Source: Pseudocercospora fijiensis CIRAD86
Lineage: Eukaryota > Ascomycota > Dothideomycetes > Mycosphaerellales > Mycosphaerellaceae
Length of the DNA stretch: 64,000 nt
Direction of reading: 5' to 3'
Assembly: GCF_000340215.1 (NCBI RefSeq)
Contig: NW_006921540.1
Span: 1,172,377-1,236,376, forward strand
Shown: one piece after another, positions 45,952 to 58,214 of the stretch
How the letters are laid out: each line of letters begins with the position of its first letter
How positions within the stretch are numbered: position 1 is the first letter of the stretch
Made by a program: the position numbers and the translations under genes
The notes under the pieces: generated by a model
The model's database searches: none
Seen by the model: only the letters and a program-made list of their open reading frames with translations
What the model was told of the DNA's origin: nothing

Positions 45952-48552
45952 ATGCCACGCTCGATCTGTGATTCCGAAGACGAGGAAGAAGTCTTGGTGG
46001 AAGATTATCGGCCTACTCAACGAAGTCAGAGGAGTACTGTGTCTGGCTGTATAGCACACGCCGAAGAAGTGCTCGCCACATTTCCGTTTGAGAGTATGAC
46101 CGACGGTGCCAATGATCGAAGCAGCCTCTCTACAGGTGTGCAATTCGCCCGTTCTCCTGCGCCAACAGTGCTGACATCGCTTTCAGGAGAGTTAAACAGG
46201 CAGATTCAGGACGTACAGCGAGGCTTCTTCAATTCGACTGCTGACAACTCTACGACTTCCAACACCGTGGCAGCCGCAACCTCGACCTCCTCACCTGCAA
46301 GGCAGAAATTAAGTCGGCGACAAACTGCCGTAGCTGGACCACCTCCTACTCAGACACCTTCAAGGAGCACTAAGCGTACCAAGACTCTCACGACTTACGG
46401 GTCAGGAAGGACCTTGCGAACTCCTAAGGCAGACGACAATTCGGCGTTCAATGCGCTTCTTGACGATCAACCTGATCAACAAGAATCGCAGTCGCTCCGA
46501 CTCTCACATCACTCTGGCGGCCCTGCATCCTCGCGAGCACTGCCAAGCGGCACTATCGAGGACGACTTTGCCAAGCACAATCCTAACGTCATGTTCAGAG
46601 ACACGGGAAGCACGGTGGCATTTAATGAGTCCTCCGAGCAGCGAATGCTGGAACAAGCTCTTCAGGACGTAAGACAGCCAGTTAGTTCAGCTGCCAAGCT
46701 CGCAGAGTCCGAGAAGAATCCGAGCTCACCTTTCTCGCTTTGGGCACACACAACCCAGTCGCCGCACAGCAGTCAATTAAAGAAGTCTGTTCGGCACGAC
46801 GCAGATGCTAACCAGGACGAAAAAGAGCAAGCAGATAAGGTCGTAGAACCAGTCGAACCTCCTCAGTCAGGCCTGGCGGCGCCCGCAAGCAAGCCGGCTG
46901 AGGACCTGGTACAGCTTGAGACCCCAATTCCGGACGACCTGAAGACAAGCGATGCGAGTCAGCTCAAAGTCTCTCTCTTACCCAGATCAAGCCCGCAGGT
47001 CATTTTGCATACCAACAACATGCCTGAAGAGACGCTTTCCGCTACCACTGTGCAAAAATCAGCTCGAGGACGAAAGCGCAAGGCGAGCACTACGACCAAA
47101 GAACCATCATCTGAGCCATTGAATTCGGAAGACTTACTTGTCGGCCTGCCGAAAGAGCGGTATCAAGCAAAGCCGAGCCGGCGTAGGATGACAGAGCTGC
47201 CTGAAGAACCCATCGACTACTCCGTCGTGCCGGAGAAGGCCGCAAAGAAGCGACGCAAAACTCTGAACGATGCCAGTGCTACCCCTGAGACCGTTGACGA
47301 GGCAATCACGCAAAATGCGAAGGCGTCTCAAAAGCAGTCGAAATCACAAACGTCCAAAAGAGAGCAGGCAGTCTCTTCGGAAGCCCCACAGACCACGAAC
47401 AAGTCGGCAGCAGGCACGCCAGAGATGCCCGCTGCGTCGAACGTGGTGAGTCCCATGAGACCAGTGGCGTCTCCTTTGACCTCACCAGAAATGAAAAAGG
47501 CGCAGCAGTCTCCCATCAAGTGTGCTGCACCGCCTGCCAAGCCATCTCCGTCGCCATCGAAGATGGGTCCGCCATCGCTGCCAGCATCTTCCATGAAAAA
47601 GAAAGTACCGCGGAGTCATACTACCATATTTGAAGACTGCTCCCAGAGTTCGCAGAAGTCACCCAGCTTGAGCCAGCAACAAGCAGACCGCAGGTCAGCT
47701 TTGCAAGGGACAGGGAAGAGGAAGGCTCCCCCCAACAAGGCGAGACGCAGAATCATGCAGGATGATGAGAATGATGAGGACGAGCTTAGCAAGGAGGTCG
47801 AAAAAGAGGTGCTGGTACCACGCGGCAGGCCACCCAAAGTAGACTTACAGAAGACCAGTGCCGCTCATCATGGGTCAAACCAAGACTTGGATGACGAAGG
47901 AGAAGATGACGAGGCGCCGCGAAAGCGAGGGCGGAAAGCAAAATCTACTCGAAAAGTATTCGATGACTCTGACGCCGAGGACGAAATTGTCGGCACGGAG
48001 CCTGTCAAGAAGGGTCGGAAGTCCATATCGGCTGAAATGGTCCAGGATGACTCTGCGGCAGAAGATGCCGTCCAGTCTACTGTGGAGGACGAAGCACGGC
48101 CATCGAAAAAGAAGCGCGGCCGCTCAGCCAAAAGCAAGGCTGATGATGCGCTTCCGCCGGCTGCAGAGCCTGACGAGGCGACCACCACCAAAGATGCTGC
48201 ATCCTCAAGTTGTAAAGGCGCAGAAGGAGAATGCAATGTACTCAAAGCCAAAGACACGATCACACTGCCAAAAGTCAAGGAGGTCAGTCCAGTAGCAGAC
48301 AGTGGAAATTCGAAGAAGGACCACGCGCCGCAGCAGGCACGGTCGGCAAGTAAATCAGGCCCGACGACGCATTCGCCCATCAAGAAGACGAGCAAGATGC
48401 TGAATCATCGCGTTGGATTGAACAAGAAGAGTCGCATCCCACCGCTACTGAAGATGGTTCGGCCGCAGCAGCGCAAAGAAGTCGAACGTGTTACGAAAGT
48501 GACGAGTGTCGCTGAGCTTGAGAGAATGGCGGCAGGTAAGCTCGAAGAATGA
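45952..48552 (+). CDS. AT-hook nuclear protein with conserved C-terminal RVGL motif
   Basis: Single-exon gene, 866 residues, almost wholly low-complexity and probably disordered: Ser/Thr/Pro/Lys/Glu-rich, with acidic N-terminus (ICDSEDEEEVLVEDY). Several AT-hook cores are visible: RGRKRKAS (about 372), PRGRPPKV (about 622, the best match), KRGRKAKS (about 657), KKGRKS (about 685) and KRGRSAKS (about 718). The C-terminus has a separate compact motif, NHRVGLNKKSRIPPLLKMVR (about 816-836), which I take to be the conserved part. AT-hooks bind the minor groove of AT-rich DNA, so a chromatin or DNA-repair role is likely; no enzyme domain is seen. The C-terminal motif recalls that of RAD51-associated proteins, from memory only. 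The start has context GAATGCC; no nearer alternative is better. Confidence 0.8.
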   Translation: MPRSICDSEDEEEVLVEDYRPTQRSQRSTVSGCIAHAEEVLATFPFESMTDGANDRSSLSTGVQFARSPAPTVLTSLSGELNRQIQDVQRGFFNSTADNSTTSNTVAAATSTSSPARQKLSRRQTAVAGPPPTQTPSRSTKRTKTLTTYGSGRTLRTPKADDNSAFNALLDDQPDQQESQSLRLSHHSGGPASSRALPSGTIEDDFAKHNPNVMFRDTGSTVAFNESSEQRMLEQALQDVRQPVSSAAKLAESEKNPSSPFSLWAHTTQSPHSSQLKKSVRHDADANQDEKEQADKVVEPVEPPQSGLAAPASKPAEDLVQLETPIPDDLKTSDASQLKVSLLPRSSPQVILHTNNMPEETLSATTVQKSARGRKRKASTTTKEPSSEPLNSEDLLVGLPKERYQAKPSRRRMTELPEEPIDYSVVPEKAAKKRRKTLNDASATPETVDEAITQNAKASQKQSKSQTSKREQAVSSEAPQTTNKSAAGTPEMPAASNVVSPMRPVASPLTSPEMKKAQQSPIKCAAPPAKPSPSPSKMGPPSLPASSMKKKVPRSHTTIFEDCSQSSQKSPSLSQQQADRRSALQGTGKRKAPPNKARRRIMQDDENDEDELSKEVEKEVLVPRGRPPKVDLQKTSAAHHGSNQDLDDEGEDDEAPRKRGRKAKSTRKVFDDSDAEDEIVGTEPVKKGRKSISAEMVQDDSAAEDAVQSTVEDEARPSKKKRGRSAKSKADDALPPAAEPDEATTTKDAASSSCKGAEGECNVLKAKDTITLPKVKEVSPVADSGNSKKDHAPQQARSASKSGPTTHSPIKKTSKMLNHRVGLNKKSRIPPLLKMVRPQQRKEVERVTKVTSVAELERMAAGKLEE

Positions 48553-49370
48553 TGGGCGAGCGCGACCAATGATTGCGATATTGGCATTTTACCTGTACCT
48601 GCATGATTGTGGTTCGTGAAATGCGAAGGTCGGATGCGAAGATGGCTTGTTCGAAGATATACCCTGCATTGTTAGACCAAGCACTGTTTAGAGCTTGTGA
48701 GTTGATGGTGCGCATCAGCCTAGACGTTTAATAATATTCTAATGAAAAGGAAGACGGCACCGGCGCCGTTCCGCTTCGGGCGCGGCCAGGTTTGAAGACA
48801 AGGTTGTTGCGGGACGGGACCTATTCCCACACCTGTCTCCTTCTCTAAGTTCTCTGCAGTCTGGCTCAGCCAAGCACGAAAGCGTTCCCTTCTGGCACTT
48901 GGACACGCTTCTCGCCGTTCTTAGGAGAGGGCGATGGCTTCAAGATTCGCCACAATAATGGTGCTTGGTCTCTTTGGTCTTGATTGCAGCACATGTCGTG
49001 ACTAGAAGACAATACCAGCGCTGCCCTCGAAACACTCCACCCAGCGCAGCCTTGCGGTCAGTAGCCTTCTTCACCTCGGAAATCGCCGGCCGCCTCGCAC
49101 GAGCATTTCGACGTGGCAGCAATGCGATGCGATGAAGCAGCGGACTCGCAAAGATCCGAGGAGCTGCTAACTTATCACGCTCTTGCCCAGCCCAGCCATA
49201 CGTGCCTGCCGCCCAGCCATACGTGCCTGCCCCACATTGCGTGCTTTGGACGCGCGGGATGGCAATGGCATCATGGATCGCGTCTCACTAACATTTGGTA
49301 TAGCGCTTCCCTTACCACGACATGTCTCGATACCTCTCCACGCTTTCTGCTTGGTTGCGCTCGTTCCGCC
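48553..49370. other. Intergenic, AT-hook gene to MFS gene
   Basis: 818 bases with the AT-hook 3' UTR and MFS promoter/leader. A 17-bp unit (CAGCCATACGTGCCTGCC) is tandemly duplicated near 49193-49229. The open frame upstream of 49371 is in phase with the MFS gene, but its composition is not protein-like. Confidence 0.45.
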
Positions 49371-51333
49371 ATGCCTACCGCTCTCGTCAGTTCTCCTTCC
49401 TCACACGATCCGCCTCATGCAACGACGCGTCTCCTGACCAATGCACGCACAGTCGACACTGCCCTTGAAGACTACAAGACCTTCGATGCAGGTGACTTTC
49501 CGGAAGACATACCGCCGCTGGGCCAACCGCACCGGGAGAGAAGGTTCTGGTTCCAAAGGTCTTCGACGACATTCGATCAAGATGCCATCGCAACCCAGCC
49601 GAGTGTTTTCGACGACCCAGCATTGGCCAAAGATTATCTGCCACGACCGGGCTGGGAGAACATTCACCGATTTGATCCACTGGCGCGATGGACATGGCGA
49701 GAGGAATATGCGCTCCTCCGGAAGATCGACGCTCGAATCATGGTCTTCGCTTGTTTCATGTTCATGGCACTTGAGCTCGATCGAGCCAACATCACCCAAG
49801 CCAACACCGACAACTTTCTCGATGATCTCAATCTCACCACCGACGACTACAACCTGGGAAACACAGTGTTCAAGCTCAGCTTTCTCTGCGCAGAGCTACC
49901 ATCTCAGCTTGTGAGCAAGTGGATGGGGCCTGACAGATGGATTCCAATGCAGATGATCTTGTGGTCACTCGTAGCTACTGCTCAATTCTGGATCAGTGGC
50001 AAGTCCAGTTTTCTTGCATGTCGTGCCTTACTCGGAGTGCTGCAAGGTGGTTTCATACCAGATGTCAGCAGTCGAAGTACTGTTCACGCTTCGGATACTG
50101 ACATTTATAGATCGTGCTCTATCTCTCGTACTTTTACAAACACCATGAACTGTCCCTTCGACTCAGCTTCTTCTACACTGCCAAGAGCGTTGCAGAAATT
50201 CTAGCTGGATTCTCTGCATACGCTTTGCTTCACTTGAGGGGCGTTGGAGGTCATGCCGGTTGGAGATGGTGAGATGTCCGATGAAAACGAGAAAACTCAT
50301 TACTGACGTCGTCTAGGCTCTTCTTGATAGAAGGCCTATTCACTCTACTCATGGGAATAGCAGCGACAGCACTGATGCCACCGGGCCCATGTCAAACCGC
50401 GAATTGGATCAGAGGCCAGAAGGGCTGGTTCACGCCCCGTGAAGAGGAGATCATGGTCAATCGGGTCATCAGAGAAGATCCGAGCAAAGGTGATATGCAT
50501 AATCGAGAAGCAGTCACGCCGAGGCTACTGTGGAAGAGCTTGAAAGACTTTGACCTTTGGTATCTCTGCATAAATTTCCTTCGATGCCTTGACTGATCCA
50601 GTGACCCAGGCCACTGTACCTCGTTGGACTTTTATTCGAAGTCCCCATGACACCATCCAGCCAGTATCTCACCCTTACGCTGCGAGGCCTAGGATACGAC
50701 ACATTCTCTAGCAATCTACTTGCCATTCCGTGGACAGCATTCTCCATCATCGGCATGCTCGCTCTGTCCTACTCTTCCGAAGTCTTTGGCAACTTATCTT
50801 TGCACGCGGCGATCGGACAGATCTGGGCAATACCGTTCCTCATCTTCCTGATTTTTACCGACGTCGAACATACATCACCATGGCTCATCTGGATCATCGT
50901 CACACTCCTACTATCCTGGCCAAATCCTCATCCGATACAGGTTGGCTGGAATTCCCGCAACTCAAACACAACCCGATCACGAACCGTCTCAGCGGCGTGC
51001 TATAACATGTTTGTCCAAGGTGGCGGTATCATCTCTTCGAATATGTATCGTAAAGGTAAGTCCAGTCCTTCGTCGAGATTTTCGACTATTTCTGCTGATC
51101 TGAACTCATCTTTTCCAGACGATGCACCGAACTTCACTCGTGGCAACAAAGCTCTCCTCCTCCTTGCCTTCATCAACCTTGGAATATATTCTTGCACGAA
51201 GCTCTACTACATCCATCGCAACAAACAGCGCGATAGACGCTGGAATGCCATGACAAAGGACGAACAATTGGAGTATCTGAACACAACGAAAGATGAAGGG
51301 AATAAGAGGCTGGATTTTAGATTTGCACATTGA
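49371..51333 (+). CDS. MFS transporter, Dal5/allantoate-permease (anion:cation symporter) family
   Basis: Plasma-membrane proton-coupled transporter of the fungal Dal5/Tna1/Liz1/Seo1 group, whose members carry vitamins, allantoate or other organic anions. The substrate cannot be told from sequence. Five exons: 49371-50063, 50111-50268, 50317-50559, 50610-51055 and 51119-51333; introns of 47, 48, 50 and 63 nt, all GT-AG. Product 584 residues with about 12 helices. Family motifs: [111 protein letters not shown], and the C-terminal [16 protein letters not shown] chose MPTALVSSP at 49371 as start; an upstream in-phase ATG at 49113 would add 86 atypical residues. Confidence 0.93.
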
Positions 51334-51654
51334 TGTTGTGTAATTCATGGATTGGATATATCATGCAGTAAGACCCGAGGAACAAGCATAAGTTACCATG
51401 TCCAGCTAGACTAGCTAGAAGAGCACCGCAGAAGAGCAAATTCATCGTCAGGCGAAAAAGTGATGTGCTTCGGGACCACCATCGTCTTTCTCAGGACCAT
51501 AATCAGGGACTTTCCGGGTTGTGATCGAATAGAAAAGGACTTTCCAAGATCCGAGGTCGTTGTCTGGAAAATAGATCTTGCCTTCTTTGCCTTCTTTGCA
51601 GTCTCGAGTCAAGAAGTTTGAAGTGCGCAGGAGAGTGCTTTGAGGGATCCGAAT
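51334..51654. other. 3' flank of the MFS gene
   Basis: 321 bases with the MFS 3' UTR. No gene seen. Confidence 0.45.
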
Positions 51655-51965
51655 TGGGACCCGGGGGGGGGGGGGGGGGGGTAAAATCCCCCAATTAAAA
51701 GGGGAATAATCCGTCCCTCTTAAAGGATGGGAAAAGGGTCTCCCTTTCGGGGAAAAAAAAGAAGGATGGGTGGAAATTTTTCGCGGATGTCAATGTTCCA
51801 AACTCCGAAAAAGGGGGGGGAAAAAACCCAATCCTTTTTTCCCACTTATTTACAACTGAATTTCTGGACCTTTGGAAAAAAAAATTTCCCCAGAACAACC
51901 TCTTTTAACCAAAACATTTCTGAACATGATCCTTGGGCCCCCCCAAGAACCATGGCCAAAAAATC
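51655..51965. other. Probable low-quality or misassembled sequence
   Basis: A run of 19 G (51663-51681) is followed by about 300 bases of stretched homopolymers: AAAAAAAA, GGGGGGGG, AAAAAA, TTTTTTT, CCCCCCC. Such lengthening of every run resembles the tail of a poor sequencing read more than natural DNA, and nothing similar occurs elsewhere in the window. Short ORFs here should be ignored. Confidence 0.6.
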
Positions 51966-52463
51966 ATCGTTTTACGAAGAAACCCACAATGCGGGTATCG
52001 AGGTCGTTGCAATGTCAATCATGTGGGAGTATCGTTAGCCTCTGTAATGCGATGACAGTGCGTTCTATAGTCAAAATCCAACCAATCGCTTTTCATTGCA
52101 TATGGCAGCTCTGTACAAGCCATAGTATGAAGTACACCTCAGAGCTGCCTGCTATCAGCTCGAGCACCTTGGCGACTCTACCTTTACTTTCTATCTCTTC
52201 ATCACCTGATCGCCGCACGTCTCATCAAGCTCAAGCATCCGATGGGGACGCGAGCACCTCCAGCTCCAGCAGAAATAAAACACAGAAACGCCACAGAACA
52301 CAAGAACCAAATCCTGGACCCTTGAGTCCGGAACGCAGGAGCAGAGAAAAAGCACTTCCTTTCAAGTATACAGCATCACTCACACATGACTGGCGCATGT
52401 TGAAGGTGTGCTCCATTTGCGTATCCCCCTGACGCCTTTTTGTTCCTGTAGATGTGTATGGTG
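51966..52463. other. Intergenic, 3' side of the GDE1-type gene
   Basis: About 500 bases of normal-looking DNA, including the 3' UTR of the minus-strand glycerophosphodiesterase gene. No gene recognised. Confidence 0.45.
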
Positions 52464-55400
52464 TTATTGTGACTTTTGAGCTTGCTGTGTGTTTTGCACC
52501 TGTGCTGCAAGCTGCAAGCCATCTTGCAAATCTTGTGTCAAAGTCGAGACTCCCTCGGTGGTGCCGTTGGTGCGCTGAATCTCCGCTTCGTTTTCGACCT
52601 TGTCTTGCTCTCCATTTGTGATGCTCTTCGGAGCCTCTGCTTCTGTCAAACCTTTTCGGATTCGTGCTACGCTGTCGACAATCACAGCGTCGATCCCGGC
52701 TTGCGCTTGCAGATTGCTGTTGTGCGGGTCGTTGTTCAGAGTTCCATAGGAGACACAAATAAGCTCGGATGACTGGACGACATTAATGAGTCGTGGACAG
52801 AGCACGAAGGGGTCAGCGGCGCTGACGATGCCCAGAAGGTTCCAGCGCGACGCAAAGCGAATTGCTTCTTGAAGTGACGACGCTCGGATATCTCCGACAG
52901 GCGAGACTCCAGCATCGGTCAAGAATAGAACGGGAATTGATGGCTGCTTGAAGGTGAGCATCAAGCAAATGTCTGGATGAAAAGAAGAGAAGACGATGTT
53001 CCTCTTCTTCCGTCGGTCGTACACCATCTTAAGCACCGTGTCAACGAACAAGTTGAGCTCGATGGCGTAGGTGTCCATCTCTTCTTCCACAAGCTCGAAA
53101 AGCATAGGATACTTCATCTCAATATTGAAGCCGACATCTTCCGGAAGCGAGTCGAACATCTGCTCAAGCGTCGTGAATTGCGACTGAATCACATCACCAC
53201 GGGTGTTGCCCTTGAAGCCTTTGATCTTGAAATCACGCGTGTGCTTGAGGCGATCTCTTTTGGTGTCCTCAAATGGCGCACCGACTGAGTATGATCGCTG
53301 TATACGTCGGTCCTGGACAGCTCGGTCACTGCGTCCTTGTATTGTGGGCGGCGAATTTGGTCGTGATGGCTTAGGCGTGTCGCTTAAAGCTAGGAATTGC
53401 TCCAAGGTCAGGCTATGCACCGGCACATCTGCACCTGTCTCGCTGACAGTGAAGTCATGATAGATGACCGGAACGTGGTCTTTTGTCATCTGTACGTCGA
53501 ACTCAACGTATGAAGCGCCCAAGTTGGCTGCAGTGATGAAAGACTGAATCGTGTTCTCTCCGAGCTGCAAGGACGTTTTGGTTGACATGTTCTTGCCAAG
53601 GCCGCGGTGGCCAATTACCCTGGTGGACGACTTGGTCCAATACGTCTTCTCTTCAGAAATGCTGAGGTTTGGATGCTTGAAGGGCGTGATGATCAGAAAA
53701 TTGAAGTTGATTGTCCCAATGACATCGAAGTTGGGTCCAGCAAGAAGAGGGACGCTAAGATCAGTCTGCAAAGTCGTGCGCTTGTTGCCAACACCAGTCT
53801 TGATGCTGGACAGGAGTGCAACAGCTCGCGCGATTCTCTTATCCGTGGACCCAGAATAGGTCGGCACGAGGTCGAACAAGAGCTTCACCTTTGAAGGGTC
53901 TTTGCACATGAACGTAATTGGCGTCGTGCTGATCTCCTCCTGTATTGGCAGGTCGATTACATTCGGCTCGCCCGTGGCACCTTGCGCCGTCACAACCAGG
54001 GACAAAGCTGTATCAAGCTGCGTGGCGTGAGCGTCGGTGATGGCAATATCCTCCAGACTGATCGGCTTCAGGTCTTTGTTTTCGTCCAAAGTCCCGAGCG
54101 ACACCAATACCATGGATTCATCCGACAAGTAACGATGACCGAAGGACTTCACTGGTTCTGGGATTCTCATCCTCTGAACCTCTTCCCGCTGCACGCCGTT
54201 CGATCGTCTGTCCTCTAGGGACGATGATTTGGGAGGCGATCCGGACAGCTGAGCCTGCAACTCTGGGCTGGGATGTATGCTTGGAGGTGGTGTGAATTGT
54301 GCGAGGTACTTGGCGATGTCAATATGGCCGCGGAGAGCAGCATGTTCCTGAGGCGTCCAGAGCGAAGAATCAAACTTGTTGATTTGAGCTCCAGCAGCGA
54401 TCAGAAGCTTGACGATATTCATGTGCCCATTGACGCAGGCGATGAACAATGGCGTCCAGTTGTACGCTTTTTCGCCGATCTCGACGTTGATGCGCTGCTC
54501 GCCCTCCTTTGCATCGAGAAGAGCGCGTGCACAATCCTCATAACCGAATCTAGCGGCAATGTGGAGCGCAGTCTCCCCATTCTCGTCACGAAAGTTGACA
54601 TCGACACCGACGTCGACCAGGAGCTTCACGATCTTGTGGTAGTTGGACTTTGTGGCCAACTCCAGAGATAATCCACTCTTCTCTGCGTGCTTGTTGGTCA
54701 AACGAGCGTCTTTGAAGTGGTGCCAGTCATCAACGAGCAAGAGCGCCTTAGACGTGCGGTAATGACCCCCAATGACAGCCAAGTGGAGGGGTGCGTAGCC
54801 TTCGTCATCCTGCCATTCTGGTGCGTCAATGCCGCTGGAAACATTGAACAGGCCCCATTGCTGCATGTGCTTCATCAGCATGTCAGTGGCGAATACGAGT
54901 CCGTACTGAGCGGCATAGTGGAGTGGCATCCTGCCGTAAATGTCTTTGGTGAGCACTGCTGGCTGTTGTTCCTTGCTCAGATGTTCCAAAATGAAGACAA
55001 GCAGCTTCTCAATGTGGTCATCTTTGAACGGATCCTGATCCGGATCACGCTCTTCGACCTTGAAAGCACCCGGAGCTCGCACGGGCGGCTCTGCAGCGTT
55101 GATATAACCAGTTGTCTTTGATATCTCCTGATATCCCCCAGAGTTGTGCGATGCTCTTGCCCGTCCAGTGGCGATGATGAGTCGGTGCAAGCAATTGCGC
55201 TTGTTTATGTCGTCGTCTGGATCGATCGAGGGCAGCTTGTCGATGATGGCTGCTATACAGTTAAGTTTCTGAAAGCTTATCGCTCGTTGCAGTAGATCAA
55301 GCAGAAGGCCTTTCTGCATGCCATTGTTGGCGTTGGGAAGGTGAGTGGAGACAAGTTCAAACAACTTGGCCGTGTTATCCTCACGAACAGCACTCTCCAT

Positions 55401-56089
55401 GGCTTCCAGCGCGGAGGATGGAATGCGCAGGGCGGCCCTAGAACCCATGCGATGGATGGAGCCAGAGCTGCCGGAGTGTACAGAACTGGAATCGTCCAGG
55501 ACTTTGATCTCGCCCAAGCTGGAGAGCCATTCATTAATGCCACGCATGTCAAGGGTGAGCTTATTGTTAGTGGCGAAAGGCTTTGGGTCAACCTTTGTGG
55601 CCAGATAGCGGCTCTGGGTGTGTGAAGATGCTATCTTCTTGTCCAGCTTCTTGGTAATCTTCACGAAGCCACGGCGATTGACCTCGCCATACCACTGGAG
55701 CTTGCGATACTGGCCGCGAAGCTCGAGAAGTGTTCCCATCAGGTCCTCCATGTCCTCCTTTTCCATGCCGTCTTTGAGCTTGGACGCCATGCCATAGCGG
55801 TCGTACAGAAGTCGAAGTCGGCGGGAGAACTCGGCATACTTGCGATTGTAGAAGGTGTCGACATCCTCCAACTGGCGATCAAGAGTGTAGAAGAACTCTG
55901 CAGGACGGTTAGGTTATCTAACGTGCCCATGGACTCGCTTACAGTACCAGCCAGGTCTGGCTCTTCTCCGCCATGCTCTTCGACATTCTTGGTGGCGGCT
56001 TTGATCAGCTTCTTCAGTGCCTTGTAGTTGATGTACGACGAAGCCCACTCAGGCACCTGGTTGCGCGGGAGATTCTGCGCGAACTTCAT
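52464..56089 (-). CDS. SPX/ankyrin/GDPD glycerophosphodiesterase, GDE1 type
   Basis: Cytosolic glycerophosphocholine phosphodiesterase: hydrolyses glycerophosphodiesters to glycerol-3-phosphate and the alcohol. It is of the yeast Gde1 type and length (about 1191 residues here). SPX domain at the N-terminus (MKFAQNLPRNQVPEWASSYI, INYKALKKLI, later YNRKYAEFSRRL and KLDKKI), which senses inositol polyphosphates. Ankyrin repeats at about 280-570 (GRMPLHYAAQYGL, GYAPLHLAVIGGH, GETALHIAARFGYEDCARAL, TPLFIACVNGHMNIVKLL). GDPD domain from about 805: VIGHRGLGK, GENTIQSFITAA, YVEFDVQMTKDHVPVIYHDF, GFNIEMKYP. The catalytic His, Glu and Asp positions are present, which argues for Gde1 and against the inactive Pho81/NUC-2 regulators. 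One intron near 55898-55947; two donor/acceptor pairs are possible and change one or two residues (DLA-E-FFYTLDR or DLAGT-FFYTLDR). Confidence 0.93.
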
Positions 56090-57221
56090 AGTGGCACGGT
56101 CTCTGCGACGGCCGAAGCACGAGGTCGAGCCTCGAGATGCGAGTGTTTGCAGACAGCAGCAGTAAGCGATAAAGGAGAGCGAGGAGCTGGGCTGGGCCGG
56201 GCGAAGCTATCAAGCACAATGGGTCGCGTGCATGAAGATCATGCAAAAGCTTCGAATGGCTACAGGGCGTCTTTGTTGGGGACGGCAACAATAGACGTCA
56301 GCGAGTCAGCGCTTGCCCGCTGATTGCCCGTCCATGGTGAGGTCTGCGTGCAGAAGTCAGTGTTGGTCAGTGTTTGCCACGGCCTGCAAAACCTCGCGGT
56401 GCTGGCGCTGGCGATGGCGACGGCGGCGGTGATGGATGGTGTCGCATGTGGACACGGGTGCTGAGCAAAGCTCTTGAATGGCTCGAAATTCCACCTTCCC
56501 GGGGGGTCCGGCTCGACGGCTACCGTGTCGCAGGGTCATCGGTGAACATGTGATATCGCGAGAACATGTCTGCCTCGAGTCGTGGAGCGGGGCGGGGCGG
56601 AGCGGAGCGGACAGGAGGTAGGGAGGGTGGAGTTGCGAGCATTGTATACGTTTGACTTTCGCCGTATCAACTCATCCCGCGCGCGCTGCACATAGAACAC
56701 AGGCTACAGCGCGATCACCGTATGGCGTCACAAAACAACCATGTTCAGGGACTTCTTTGGCCACGTGCCGGCCAACATCATGCATTGAATTGAATCGAGC
56801 AATGCACATCTTGTTGTGCGCTGCAGAGCGCCTGCACTACAGTATTAGCAGCCGCATATTAATCATTCCCAAATACACAACAAGTGACAAGGTGTCTCGT
56901 CGTCAAATTCTGGACTCATCATTATTTACGGTCGATGCTGGCAGAGTGGAAGCCTACATAAGCACGATGAGAGTTGTAATCGCTAAGCGACCGTTCTGGT
57001 ACAAGGAGTTCCCATGGGAATTGCCTCAAAGTGAAATGCTGTCGGCCGCGCACCCGGAGTCAGCTCCTCGTGGAACCCCGCAGCTCGGTGTGAAGGCGTA
57101 TACACCTCCACTTCATGCCAGTGGTGAATGGGGTGAAGCAGGAAGTTGTCACCAAGATAGAATATTACAGTGCATCAAAAGGTCTCGATAGGGCGGATTG
57201 CTCTTCTACCAAAAGTACGCC
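56090..57221. promoter_or_regulatory. Divergent promoter, GDE1-type gene and SDR
   Basis: 1.1 kb between two divergently transcribed genes. It has a G-rich stretch of GGGGC/GGAGC repeats at about 56583-56612 and a CACGTG palindrome at 56762-56767. CACGTG is the core site of Pho4/NUC-1-type factors, and yeast GDE1 is phosphate-regulated, so this site is a reasonable candidate; it is about 670 bp from the GDE1-type start. A 179-codon plus-strand ORF at 56652-57191 has no family resemblance and I do not call it. Confidence 0.4.
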
Positions 57222-58144
<923 letters not shown>

Positions 58145-58214
58145 CTCGGATTCTATCGTTTGTAGTTTCTTTGCTCTATTCAATCTCCAATATCTATCCA
58201 TTTAAACAGCTAAA

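Noticed and set aside
56652..57191. 179-codon plus-strand ORF in the GDE1-SDR promoter
   Set aside because: No recognisable domain and low-complexity composition; more likely promoter DNA.
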